Origin: Stictocephala bisonia
Lineage: Eukaryota; Arthropoda; Insecta; Hemiptera; Membracidae
Length of the DNA: 64,000 nucleotides
Reading direction: 5' to 3'
Assembly (NCBI GenBank): GCA_035578905.1
Contig: JAQJVL010002183.1
Location: 52,199-116,198, forward strand
This document shows positions 33,385 to 45,320 of this stretch, piece by piece. The notes beneath the pieces were generated by a model, which ran no database searches, had not been told where the DNA came from, and saw only the letters and a list, made by a program, of their open reading frames with translations. Within the stretch, counting starts at the first letter, position 1. Each line of letters begins with the position of its first letter. The position numbers and the translations under genes were made by a program.

Positions 33385-35200
33385 ACCAGAGGGATTCACA
33401 AAAGAATCAATCGATAGATCATCATAATAGTATATACCAGGATAGCCTAAGGAATCAGATGACCTTTACAAAGAGTTTAATGCCACCGAAAACTCCATTA
33501 CAGCTAATCTGCTGCTGCACTCTCTAGACAGTGCCAGGAGAGAAACATGGGTTAAAACTGTTGAAGATATAAACTTTACCCACAGCAGTAGAAATGCGTG
33601 GTCAATTTTAAGGAAACTCTCTACTGGTAAATCTCCAAATCAAAGAGAAGTGCTCCACTCGAAGGTTGCTAATATAGCTAAACGGACAGTCAGCTTATCG
33701 AAGTTAGCCCGCCATCCTTCTGACAAAAATGTGATTTACAAGCTAAATGAAATTAAAAAGAGCCAACTGGCACCCCAGGAAGTCTTCACAAATTTCACAG
33801 AGGAAGAGATAGATAGGGTGATTTTTGCTATATTGTACCAGCAGGGAAAGCAGCCGGTCTTGACAGTATCCTGATTGATGCATGCTGGTAGCAAAGTGAA
33901 ACAATAGCTTCAAACTGTCTACAATAAGATACTAGCTACATGCAATTCGCTAAAAGCATTTAAGCGTTCAAAATTAGTAGCTGTTCTGAAGCCTGGCAAA
34001 GATCCTTAACGAGTGGAAAGTTACCATCCTATATCTCTTCTTGGTAAACACCAAGAATATATAAGTTGCACCAAGAACAAACGTTATAAGTTGCAAGAAA
34101 GACTTGTTATACAACAGAAAATCACCCATTCTTGATCCTAATGTTCCAGTTGAGCAGGCTGGTTTTCGCCCTGGTCGAAGTTGTTGTGACCAAATCCTGA
34201 CTCAGACATTATTTATCGAGAATGGGTTTGAAAATAAGCTAAAAACATCTGCAGCTTTTGTTGATTTAACAGCGTCTTATGACACAGTATGAAGCAAAGG
34301 TTTGTTATTAAAGTTCTACAGCCTCTTTCCCTATCCCTTTCTTTTGCGACTTATGGATTCAATGCTTAGTGCCAAGTTAATATAAGTTTATATAGGTTGT
34401 GAAGAAAGCTCGCTGAAGGATGGTCTGCCACAGGGGTCTGTACTTGCTCCAATTTTATTTAATGTGTATACTGCTGACATCCCAATCAAGTCAAGAAAAT
34501 TTATACATGCAGACGATATTGCTTTAACTTATCAACACAAGGACTTCACAGCTAGTGAAGAAACGCTCACAAACGATCTTGCAGCCCTCGAAGAATATTA
34601 TAGAACCTGGAAGCTGAATCCTAACCCATCAAAAACTGTAGCCTGCTTCCACCTAAGTAATCGACTGGCTAATCGAAAATAAAAGTCTTTCTAAATGGTG
34701 TAAAACTCCACTACAATGATCATCCGCAGTACCTGGGAGTAACTTTAGATTGATCTCTGACATTTAAAATCCATCTTCAAAAAACAGCAGCTAAAATTAA
34801 AACCAGGACAAACGTACTACATCATATTACTGGAACAATTTGGGAGCCAACGCTCACATCCTGCATACTGCTGCTTTATCACTGATTAATTCAGCTGCTA
34901 AATACAGTGCTCCCATACGGCTAAATAGCACAAATACTAAAGCGATTGATGTCCAACTTAGTAGAGCTATAAGAGCTATTTTCATGACAACTCCACTACC
35001 TTGGCTTCCGGTGCTGTGCAATATACCTCCTCCAAAAATAAGACGACAGGAGGCACTATGTAAAGAATTCAATAAGATCTTAAATGTCCCGCACCTTCCC
35101 ATTACCCAGGATCTCCCACGTCAGAACGATCGCTTAAAATCTCGAAACCTCTACGTACTTCTTTCCAGTTGAGCAGATCAAAATTCTCGTCCAATACAAG
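33385..35200 (+). mobile_element. LINE A: jockey-like ORF2 fragment, decayed
   Basis: An open stretch from about 33460 to 33874 carries the linker before RT (LLLHSLDSARRETWVKTVED, NAWSILRKLSTGKSP). Then come, in shifting frames, GKAAGLDSILIDA, QAGFRPGRSCCDQIL, FVDLTASYDTV, QGSVLAPILFNVYTADIP, FIHADDIAL, WKLNPNPSKTVACFHL and LPWLPVLCNIPPPKIRRQEA. These are RT motifs in correct order. The active-site box reads HADD rather than YADD, and at least four frame breaks show the copy is dead. The endonuclease is missing. Confidence 0.9.
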
Positions 35201-35254
35201 CTGGGCCACAGCGTGGAACAGTTTTGATGAAATCAGTTCCTTATCAAGGAGGAA

Positions 35255-35573
35255 GTTCCTTATTATTAACGGTTTTTCTACACTAACTGTTAATGTAGAA
35301 AAAAACTAAATGCCTTCCAATCGACATTGTTACGATCTAGGCCCAGGTCCTCAGTTCCTGAGAATGCATTCCTATGCTGACCTGCGGTCTGCTGGCTGTG
35401 GTACTATTGAGCGTGTGGAACAATATAAATATTTAGGAGTCATTTTTTATCATAAACTCAGTTGGCTTCCACACGTTCAGTATGTGAAACAGTGACTAAG
35501 AAAGCTCATTTATGCCTTTACACAGCTTAGACAGGTTTTGACTGTGGGTCAGATTAGGACTGTGTACTATGCT
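35255..35573 (+). mobile_element. LINE B, left part, interrupted
   Basis: The translation gives LTVNVEKTKC, IERVEQYKYLGVIF, KLSWLPHVQYVKQ, LRKLIYAFTQLRQVL and IRTVYYA, the RT palm/thumb order of a jockey-like LINE different from LINE A. The frame stops at the insertion of LINE C and resumes at 37511. Confidence 0.85.
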
Positions 35574-37510
35574 TAAGTCAAAGATGTCTTTATTCATAAA
35601 AATGTACAGAAGTATACATTGAATAGTTTCAATATCATTATAATTACTTAAACTAAACAAATATTTCCCAGTTTTTTAATGAGGTCTGGCTGATTCCTCT
35701 TGTTATTATTTCCGGTTTTTATGAAGTATGGCTGATTCCTTGAACTTGCTGTTTGTCAAATGTTTATAAACAATGTAAAAATTAAAACTGAAATTTAATC
35801 TGGTGTCAAAAATATGAATGATCGTTATACTACAGTATTAACAAGATATTACAGGCATAAAAAATATTATCTTGTCATAATTAATAAAATTCATCAATAA
35901 AATTCATCAAGAGAGTGTAGCACCATATTTGTAAGATATTTCCTTAATTTATTTTTAAAACTGGACAAAGTATTTTCAGATTTTATGTAATTAGGTATTT
36001 TCCCAAAAATTTGTTACCAATATACGTGTATGAAGCTTTTTTTGTGTAAAAGTGTAGTCTATGATATTTATTAACTACAAGGCTTCTATTTCTAGTATTA
36101 TACCTATGGACATTAGTAATTTCATCAGAAATAATTAGGTGCTCTTTAAAAAAAATTACACACTTATATATATATAAACCGTAAACAGTTAGTATTTCCA
36201 GGCTCTTAAAATACTCCCTTGAAGAATCATAATTTGTCAGTTTTGCCATTATTCTTATTGCTTTTTTTGTAATATAAGAATTTGATCCAAGTAGCACTTA
36301 TTTGTTGCTCCATACAAACTTAATCCATAACTAATATATGTGACTGAATATGTGAGAAATAAAGAATTCTTAAAGTAGAAATATCACATAAAAAAGACAT
36401 TCTTTTCAGTGCATACAGTCCTGAATTAATTTTACCTATTATTTTAGTTACATGTAAATTCCAACTAGGATTTTCATCCATTATCATACCCAAAAATTTA
36501 GTACATCCCTGTCTCTCAATGTACTCTGCACCTATTTGAATGTTTAAATCTCTTTTCTTTTTGTTCTGCAATGTACTAAAATACATATAACTTGTTTTTC
36601 CTATATTAAGCTTTAAGTCATGTTTGGAAAAAATTTGATTTAAATTGGCCAACTCTATTAAAGAGAGATATTCAACTTCCTCCTGAGTTTTCCACTGATT
36701 TTTAGACTTGCATCATCAGCATACAAGCATAAACTGTTATGTGTTATGTTCGTGAGGGATTGAGAAATATCTTTTAAGTAACAGATAAAAAGCAGTGATC
36801 CTAAAATTGACCCCTGAGGTACTCCAGAGACAACTTTATGCACATCAGAATGTATTTTGAAAATTCTATTGGAAGGAGTAACATTAGTTATTTCTACAAA
36901 GTGAGATCTATTTGATAAGTAATATTTAAACCATTTGAGTGTCGTTCCTTTAACACCAAAATTTTCAAGTTTTGTCAAGAGAATAAAATGGTCAACACAA
37001 TCAAATGCTTGTGTTAAGTCCATAAAAATATGCACAGTCACTATTATCAACAGAGTCTATTATAGATTCAACAAAAACTGCTGCTGCCAATGTTGCTGAT
37101 TTACCTGCTCTGAAACCATATTGGAAATCATCAATAAGAGAATTATCTTCCAAGAAAGTTATTAATCTAGAATGAACTGCTCTTTCACATATTTTTTATA
37201 AGCATGGTAAAACAGACACTGGCCTATAATTTGATGCTAGTTTTACACCATCTTTTTTATGTATCGGTACAACTTTGGCTACTTTTAAATGTTCTGGGAA
37301 ATGGCCAGTTATAAAAGAAGAATTTATAAGATGAGTCAATACATGTAATATTTCACTATTTACATTTTTTAAGACTGCCATTGGTATCTCATCATACCCA
37401 CTAGAAAATTTATTTTCAAAGGAGTTGATTATCTTTTTTACTTCCTTTACATCTACTGGAAGAAAACGAAAGTTTGATTGAAATGGAGTTTTCTTCAACC
37501 AATCAAGAAG
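35574..37510 (-). mobile_element. LINE C: 5'-truncated LINE inserted in LINE B
   Basis: On the minus strand from 37510 the frames read WLKKTPFQSNFRF, VKKIINSFENKFSSGYDEIP, VAKVVPIHKKDG, NYRPVSVLP, DLTQAFDCVDH, GVPQGSILGSLLF, LYADDASLKI, CTKFLGMIMDENPSWNLH and HRYNTRNRS, ending in a tail GAATAAAGACATCTTTGACT at 35575. These are the RT domain and C-terminus; the YADD box is intact. The first part of ORF2 (endonuclease) is missing, as expected from incomplete reverse transcription. Several frameshifts are present. Confidence 0.92.
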
Positions 37511-37870
37511 TTGGTTACTCTTTACTGCAGTATGGTTACGGTGTGGGGAGGAGCCTCCAGTAATGTATTAGAGCCACTCGCTGACACATAGAGAGCCATT
37601 CTTAAAATAATATTAGGAAAAAGTCAGAGATACCCCACAGAACTTTTATATTCCAATTTTCCAGTCCATACGGTGAGAAAACTACGTTAAAGTCCTTCTT
37701 ATATACATAAAAAAATAATAAAGATACCTTATTTGACAAATTTATTCATTAAAATGGCACTAGAAACAGAGTAAATTACGGCTACAATATACCTAGACCT
37801 ATAACTGTGATAAAAGTAGAAGAAAGCAGTTCTTTTTTATTGCAATTACATTTATAGAAATTTACTATAA
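37511..37870 (+). mobile_element. LINE B, right part
   Basis: It continues LINE B in frame across the insertion: LVTLYCSMVTVWGGASSNVL follows YYA from 35573. Next is RAILKIILGKSQRYPTELLY, VHTVRKL and, after a shift, SYIHKKIIKI, the usual end region of ORF2. Confidence 0.87.
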
Positions 37871-37959
37871 CATATTAGCAGAGAGTGACAGTGTTGCTGT
37901 GTTTAAACAAGTACTGACTGAGTGGCTGCTGTCCCTTGACCAAAGGGCAGTTGAGAATC

Positions 37960-38605
37960 TTATTTGTTCACCATTAGTTCGTTAGTTAGATAGATACGCC
38001 GGGTTGTGGTCCTGTCACCAGGCCCACTGCGCCTCAAGCCTGGCGACAGAGTCACAAGAGACCAGTCCCCCTTATGAAGGACAGGGTCTCCTCGAGTGTA
38101 ACCCATCTGATGTTCTCTGATACCAGAAAAGTGGCACCCCAGAGTCCTGTACCTATAAGATAAGAGAGCTCCACAATGACACAACATGTGTATGGAGCTC
38201 TCCTCATCCTCCTCATAGAGTCTACATATGGAGTATTCTGTTAGGCCCATAATCTTCATATGTCTATGAAGAAGATTATGTCCGGTCAGCAGTCCCGTAA
38301 CAGCCCTCACCTTGGCCCGGTCACAGCTCAGCAAAGCTCGGCTGTGACTGCGATCTGGTCCTTGGATAAGTGCACGAGACTGCCTGAACCCGGACTCTGT
38401 CTTCCATCTACCAGCGTGTTCCTCAGAAGTCCACCGATCAATTCTTCTCTTAACCTTTTGGAAAGGAATGCCAAGGGCCAGTTCCGGTCCCAGAAGTAGG
38501 CACTTTGCCCCTCTCCTAGCCAGTGTATCAGCCCTCTCATTTCCATCAATGCCAGCATGCCCAGGAATCCATATGAGTCACCTGTTTACGCTGACAAAGG
38601 GTCTC
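37960..38605 (-). mobile_element. LINE D: RNase H end of a jockey-like LINE
   Basis: From 38577 down to 37960 the frame is open without stops. It reads LIWIPGHAGIDGNERADTLA, LLGPELALGIPF, LLTGHNLLHRHMKIMGL and SSIHMLCHCGALLSYRYRTL. IPGHxGIxGNExAD is the C-terminal RNase H motif; LTGHN and HxLCxCxAL are the usual sequences after it. A one-base shift at about 38580 separates an upstream piece (CHETLCQRKQVT). Although short, it is well preserved. Confidence 0.88.
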
Positions 38606-38644
38606 ATGACATTACCTAAAAATATTTGATTAATAACCAAATTA

Positions 38645-39030
38645 AAAACTCGAATGGCAGTCCTACAGCTACTTGGAAAATAATCCATTAATGCTGAGCA
38701 AGTTGACAACTATTATTGAGAATAATACTAAATATAATTTAGTGTTAGGTGGCAAAACATATAACAACACACCTGAGGGCGTTTGTGGAATTTTGAATGA
38801 TTATTTTGTAACTGCTGTTAATAAACTTATTGTTCCTAATTTAACTCCGAAGAGTGTGAATGGTATTTCTCTAACAAAGCATAATGTGATTGTTTTTCCC
38901 TTTAATCAGTAAATGATGAAGAAATCGAACAAATAATTTGCTTTTAAGTTGGTAACTTTTTAGGTGGGTTTGATGACATTCCTATGCCTATGATTAAAAT
39001 TACAAAATATCATTTAATTACCACTGGTCC
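38645..39030 (+). mobile_element. LINE E: linker between endonuclease and RT
   Basis: NSNGSPTATWKII, NLVLGGKTYNNTPEGVCGIL and NDYFVTAVNKL, then after a shift NFLGGFDDIPMPMIK, match the region before the RT fingers in jockey/CR1-like ORF2 (NGxxxxxPxxVAxxFNxYF, GxDxIPxxxIK). Both ends are cut. Confidence 0.78.
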
Positions 39031-39544
39031 AAGTCAGGGACATACCCAGGGGAGACCTATGAGGCCCTGTCCCCAACCTAATGTTTTTTGTAAAGAAACA
39101 AAGGGGAGCAACACTCAACAATAACTGTAATGGGCAAATAGTTGAAAATAGTTACTTCATCATTATAGAAGGTTGCCCTTTCTTCATAAATTTAATCATT
39201 TGTAAGCTTAACTACTTGTATGTACCATTATACATAATATGCAAATAAAGATAATTTGAGTTTGATTTTTAGTTTGAATGACATTTTTTACATGTGTCAG
39301 TCGGCCCCCTCTAAACACTAACCCTGAGTTGTTATCAAGACTTCGATGAGTGAGAACTGCTTATCGGGCTCGCTTCTCGTTATCTGATTCATGCTGAGTC
39401 CTGTCCAGTCTGCTTGAAAAGAGTTCTTCATGCTAACTTAAATTAAATTCATTCAAATTAAATTCATTACTGTTTTATTTCGTTAAGTCATAGTTTGAGT
39501 TTTATTTATTATTCTTCTGTTAATTTACCACAACTGTGAGTGTC

Positions 39545-40465
39545 ATGTCCGACAAGTGCGGTAAGTGTAATACCGACGTGATGTCTAGCGAGGTTGGAGT
39601 GATGTGCGTGGATTGCAAACAATCGTTCCACCCGGCTTGTATACGCGAGGGTATACGCTCAGACCCTCACCAAAGCCAAACTGAAAACGTAGAAGTGTGA
39701 TCTATGTAAGAGTGAAACTGCCTCTACCACATCGACTCGCAGTACGGAGGAGATCGATGACAAGAAATCCATACTGGAAGCTCTGAGCGCCATGAGGAGC
39801 GACTTGACAAACCAGATTGGTGGAGTTCAAGTAATGTTATCGACCTCTCTGAGGATATGAAGGTTCTTAGTACCAAGGTTCAAGCTGTCGAAGAGGAACA
39901 AGCAATTACAAACCGCCGCTGTAACAAGTTGGAGGAGGCCAGAGACGCCATGAGGGATGAGGTGCGCGCACTACAAGCATGTTTGCTCGACGTAGAACAA
40001 CACTCTAGGGCTGCTAATCTGGAGATTCAGGGTATCCCGTTGACAGCTTGGGAGGACGTTTATGACGTACTATGTCACGTCGCCAGAGCTTTAGGAGTTG
40101 GTTACAGCCGTGGCAGCATCTCCATAGCGCATAGGTTACGGCGTTTCTCTAAGAAACTTGCTCACCCGCCTATTATAGTGCAGTTCCTCTCCAGAAGCGA
40201 TAAGGAGTCCTGGATTCGAGCTGCGAGAATGAAGAGAGGACTTAACGCCACCCACCTATCGACTTCCTTGGAACCGTCTACTGTTTATCTTAGCGAGCAC
40301 CTTACTAGCGACAACAAAGCACTGGTGGGTCGCGCTAGAAGACTTTACAAGGAGAAGAAGCTGGTGTTCGCTTCCTTCACCAACGGCAAGGTGCTGGTCA
40401 AGAAGTGTGAGGGCGATGAGGTGATAAGAGTGACATCTATGATAAGTAGACAAGACTTCAAGTAA
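39545..40465 (+). pseudogene. LINE F ORF1: PHD-like finger, coiled coil and Baculo_FP-like domain
   Basis: From ATG 39545 it encodes MSDKCGKCNTDVMSSEVGVM then CVDCKQSFHPACI, a PHD-type Cys/His finger. After TKAKLKT a TAG stands where Trp is expected, then KCDLCKSE completes the finger. A charged region with heptad character (LEEARDAMRDEVRALQACL) leads to EQHSRAANLEIQGIPL, ISIAHRLRRFSK, PPIIVQFLSRSDKESWI, PSTVYLSEHLT and LVGRARRLYKEKKLVFASF. That order fits the Baculo_FP-like domain found in insect LINE ORF1 proteins, thought to bind RNA. One stop and two frame breaks (about 39655 and 39833) separate it from an intact ORF1, so it is relatively young. The last 202 codons (39857-40465) are open. 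Confidence 0.85.
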
Positions 40466-40550
40466 GTCTTGAAGTCACCTCATCTCCATCAAGCGATGAG
40501 GTGATGGAGCAGCTCGACATCTATGATATGTAGACAAGACTTCAAGTAAG
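40437..40550 (+). repeat. 84-bp tandem duplication at the ORF1 end
   Basis: GTAGACAAGACTTCAAGTAA occurs at 40447 and again at 40531, with a nearby inverted word (CTTGAAGTCACCTCATC). The duplication lies just over the stop codon of ORF1 and does not alter it. Confidence 0.75.
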
Positions 40551-41533
40551 GCTGTTTAAATATTTTTTATTTCTAAAATTTCTTTCAGGATGAGAAGAAT
40601 AATATGTTTCTGTTTATGTTTTATATTACAAAATCTAAATAGGTCTTTATAGTAACATTTTTAGATCGTTTAGGCCACATTTTTATTTACTTACATATTT
40701 GTTCAAACATTTTCTTTTTACATTGTTTTTCAATTGAAATGTCATTATACTTTATTATTAAAATGTCATAATCTTTTATTATTACAATGTTATAATCATT
40801 TATTGCTTAGTTTTAAATAGATATATTTATAATAACTTTTTCAGGTAGAATACATTTTGATTTACTTACACATTTCTGTAAAATAAATTCGTGTAAAATA
40901 TTTAAACATCTTCTTTTTACATTGTTTTTTAATTAAAATGTCATAATCTTGTATTACTTAATTTTAAATAAATATGTTTATAATAAAATTTTCAGAACAT
41001 ACGAGTATACTTTTTTATTTACTTTTTGTACACATTTATACAAATATTTTCTTTTTACACTGCTTTTCAATTAAAATGTTATAATCTTTTCTTATCTAGA
41101 GTTACTTTATAAGGTAGTTTATTAGTCATGTATTTCTTCTAATTGATATAATATGCATTTTTATAAATGTATTTGCTAGGGTATGATAATGCGATTTCAA
41201 ATTTAAAAGTACAGTATATCTTTTATAAGCTCTATGTAATTTTAACCCACTGTTTAAAACATTGTCTCTTTCATTACAAATCTGATAATTTGTAAACTCA
41301 CTAGTCTTTATTAATATTAGTTCTTTTTACTGGATACAGTGAGTTTTAAATAGTGTAATTTGTTTCTCACTGTTATAAGTTTAATTTCCCAGTTTCCAGT
41401 TAAAAAACCCTTTTATATTGATATTCTTTGTTTGTAACAGGAAATTTTATGTGCACTAATGTACATGTGTAATAAATTGATTACATAACATTTATTTACT
41501 GTATAGCCTAGGCAGGCTCGCTGTGCGTAGGTA
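40551..41533 (+). other. LINE F spacer between ORF1 and ORF2
   Basis: About 1 kb of very AT-rich sequence with a loosely repeated 100-150-bp pattern (TTTTTACATTG..., AAATGTCATAATC...). It lies between ORF1 and ORF2 of what appears to be one LINE. It may contain a foreign AT-rich insertion. Confidence 0.5.
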
Positions 41534-42640
41534 ATGGAGTCTGAGGATGACAACACAACAGGTGGTAGCATACAATGTTTTGACATACATTCAGATAAAG
41601 AACTTGCAGATTTTTTAAAGGAGGAGAATGCTAATAATAGCTTAAAAGTATTCCATGTCAATTTAAGAAGTGTTACAAAAAACTTTAATGATATAGTGGT
41701 ATATTTAGAGGCGGTGGCGGTTATGTTTGATATAATTATGTTTACTGAGTGTTGGCTGATTGGAGGGGGTTGGAGGGAAAACATTGAGGGCTATGACCTT
41801 GCCACGACTGAGACATTCCGAAACCAGAATGACGGGGTGGTTATCTACGTTCACAATCGGTTATCAGCTGTTAATACACAAATTGCATTTGGAGACGTCT
41901 ACGAATTGAATACTGACTTTACTTACGGTAAAAATAAATTTAACTTGCTAACATTTCACAGAACGCACAATAGTGACAAACTGGTTTTTAGAAGAGTTAG
42001 AATGTTACTATGTAAAGGTGTGATGTGTATATTTAAGGGTGACCTAAATATAGACATACTATAGACAATGATGCGTACTCTGATAGGTATATGAATAGTT
42101 TATTACAAGCTGGTCTTGTGCAGTGTATTGACAGAGCGACACGGGTGACAGACAACGATAGAGGTTCTTGCTTGGACCACATATTTAAGAGTTACTGTGA
42201 CTTACAGAATGTGAGGTCAGCCATTGTACATACTAAGATCACTGACCACTACAGCACTGTACTGACCATCATGGACACTGACCATAGCCACTCCGTCACC
42301 CAACCTACTACACAACTTACTTATATAGACCTCAACGTACTTACTGACCAACTGTCTCACTCCAACTGGGATCCCGTATTGTCCTGTCTCGAAGTTAATG
42401 CTAGTACCGATCATTTTTTTCTATAATTAAAGGCGCTATGGAAAGATCAACTAAATTAATCAATAAGAACAATTCCAGATTTAAAAAATTAAAACCATGG
42501 ATTATGGCTGATTTAATAGCAGGCATTCGTTATAGAGATAAGTTAAGTACATCAGTAAAACATCAACCCATCAATATAAATTTAAAAGAGCGATTTTATG
42601 CGTATAGACAGTTTTTATCTAATTCTGGTGGCTAATAAAC
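41534..42640 (+). pseudogene. LINE F ORF2: endonuclease domain only
   Basis: The ATG at 41534 starts MESEDDNTTGGSIQCFDIHS. Endonuclease motifs follow: KVFHVNLRSV, FDIIMFTECWL (catalytic Glu), NQNDGVVIYVHNRL and FKGDLNIDIL (Asp/Asn pair). After a short frame break come GSCLDHIF and KITDHYSTVL (catalytic Asp-His). A further frame (42438-42635) carries the linker (KNNSRFKKLKPWIMADLIAG, ERFYAYRQFLSNSG). The reverse transcriptase is missing, so this copy is truncated at the 3' side. The fold is that of APE-type LINE endonucleases, which nick target DNA. Confidence 0.88.
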
Positions 42641-44182
42641 AGACTCAGAGACAGTGTTTTAATTGCCAAAATTGGGTTTTAATTAAAACAATCACTGTTA
42701 CATTTAAACATCTTCATTATAACATCATAGAGTTAGTTTATTTTGGCTAATAAATGATTTTTTGATTATTATACGTGGGTTGTATAAAATGTAAGATGCT
42801 AAGTAATTAATTAAACATTAATTAATTAACCTACGTGTTGCATAACATTTTACTTATTATTGTATATAAAACAAAATTGTTAATGATATATAAAAATAAC
42901 TATAAAATGAAAATAAATAAAACCCTAAACTACATTCTTCAAGGAAGCCATTGACAAAATGTAAAGATTCCTCAAATATACCACATTCACTTGGCACTTC
43001 ACATGATAGCTGCAGAATCCTATTCTCTTTATTGGGATTAATTTTCAATACAAAATAATATGTGCACTAGTCAGTAACAAAACGTAAAAGGAAAGCTAAC
43101 ACACATACCCGCGCACAGCATCTGATTCCAGATACATGTTGTATGAATACACACAAACAGAGCAACAGACGCAGAAACTAAAACAACTCGCAATGTCACC
43201 TCAAGGTCAGACCCAAAACTAAAAGGTTCGGTTGGTGGAGGTGCAAACTGAAGCTATATGGACTACCTGCCGCTGTTTCCCACTAATAACGATATATTAC
43301 AAAAAAAAATCCCACCATTCGGAATGAGACTGTGCGCGAGTAACGTAAAGTTAAAATCATAAAATCACATTTTTAGGGAGAAATTTACTTTTCCCCCAAA
43401 TATATTCTGTCCATTCAGAAATAAGCATTTTAAGGGGGGTTATTGAGGAAAATTCCTTAAAACCTCGAAAGTAATCATTGTAATTTTGGGGGAAATTTGC
43501 AGTTACTTTACTACCAAAATAATGTCAAGTTTTTAGCCCCATTTACTAGATTTGCAACTCGCCAAGTCTGTGATAACCCTGATCAGCGACTCACCAAGTT
43601 CCACGTCGTCAGAACAGCATATCTGCAATTTGGCGAGCAAGGTCGGGGTGGCTCACAGCTTGTACCGAGCCATTTCTGCTGGTTGTAGGTAAATCATGAA
43701 ACATCAAATGCTTTGGATCCAACAGAATGTGAGCCTGGCTCGGCTCGTGCTACTGTTCTCATGACCTACTTTAGTCCATATTTTCCTCTCTGGTGACTCA
43801 CAATTACAAAGAATATCAGGAGGTACAAATTAATTTTTTTAGTGCAAATTTAAAACTAGCGTTTTGCTGGGGAATGCTTTTTTTATTGATTTTAAATGTA
43901 AACAAAGTCAATCGGACAATTTTAAGATACAAAAAACTATTAATATGAGTTTTACAATAAAGTAAAACCATTTATAAACATGAAATTAAAATTATTTATA
44001 GCAATCATTTTTTTCTGTAAAATGTTATTTTAAATAATCTGTTTGGGTTTCTATTAATGTGGTAAACGTATACCAAAATCAAGGTTGGAAATTGACTTGC
44101 ATTAGGTAATTTTAAATTAAGTGAATTTTACACCAATGAAAAATAAAAATGTACCACCATACAATTATTTAGCTGTACTTAC
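42641..44182. other. Unrecognised sequence
   Basis: No gene is evident. A short palindrome-like stretch, TTAATTAATTAACC, lies near 42815. The block 43500-43760 is richer in GC but has no recognisable coding content. Confidence 0.4.
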
Positions 44183-44254
44183 CTTTCTTGGCTTTTGATA
44201 CAAGTATCCACCCACCAACGCCTTTTTCTTCTTCAAATACTTTCCACTAGTACA
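44183..44254 (-). CDS. Possible exon with half of a FLYWCH-like finger
   Basis: On the minus strand, acceptor TTGTGCTGCAG and a strong donor GTAAGTACAG bound 72 bases open in one frame: CTSGKYLKKKKALVGGYLYQ then KPRK. The GK..L...GYLYxK pattern resembles the first half of a FLYWCH zinc finger. The second half (YWRC...CxAR) was not found nearby, so this may be a relic exon or chance. Confidence 0.25.
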
Positions 44255-45320
44255 CTGCAGCACAACCAATAAATTTCCTTCCTCACATTATAACTTAAAA
44301 TTCCTAACTAGGCAAAACACCTGCTCATACTGGCTTTTCTTCCTATCGACAACCCGTAAGTGCACCTACATAAAAATTATCTCGAGTCACCCAGCATCAT
44401 TAGAATAGTTAACTTACGTAGGCTCGCAAACACAATTCAATAGACACAATGTCTACTCATCCAAACATAAAAGTAATCGCCAACTCAGTGCTACATGTAA
44501 TCGAGGCTTTAGAATGAGAGTTAAGAGTAAAAAGAAATGAAATTAGGCCTATGAACAGTTTTTAAGAATAATTAGTTTAAAATAATAGATTGTAGGCCCT
44601 ATAGTAATTTTCGTATAAAATTTTGGCGGATTTTGCATTTCAAAATAAAAACCAAGATGACATTTAATTTGGTGAAGCCTAGTGCAGGCTCATTAGTAAT
44701 AACTGTCGATTCACTGTAAGGTTTAGGAATGTGTAGCGTTTTCATGATTATATGTAGAGCATTTACTTACCAAAACTAATTTGTAGCCTTTAATACCATG
44801 TGAAACATTCAATATTTCAGATATGTTCATTGTATAAACTAGCCTAGGCCTAAGCTAATTTTTAACCAAAGATAAATATTTAGTTTGTTTTTTTTTTCAT
44901 TAAAAGCTTTGAAAACTCATGCAGCCTCAAAGTATATCTTTTGGTTTCTCATATTTAAAAATTATTGTAGGATAAAATGATATTGGTAGCCATTGTTGTT
45001 GCTGTTGACAGACATACAACATTGTTAGTTAAGTACATCTCCTTTTTTTTAGTTTTAAGAAGGTAAGTTGATATTATCTCGTTAAATTTATATTTTATTG
45101 ATTTAAAATGTTGTTCCCTAGAATATTCATTTTTTGGACAAAATTAAATTAAAAGATCTAAATTTTCTTCTTGACCTGTGGTACAGTTCAAGCATATTGG
45201 TGAAAACATCAAATTCATGGAGTACATTTTACTATTACAACTAGCATGTCCTATTCTTACTAATATTGATTATATCAGATCTATTTAAGTTTGAATTTCT
45301 AAACCGTGGTACTAAAGGGG
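44255..45320. other. Unrecognised AT-rich sequence
   Basis: No exon, TE terminus or RNA gene is recognised. Confidence 0.4.

Noticed and set aside
38260..38499. Plus-strand 79-residue ORF
   Set aside because: Antisense to the well-supported LINE RNase H frame.
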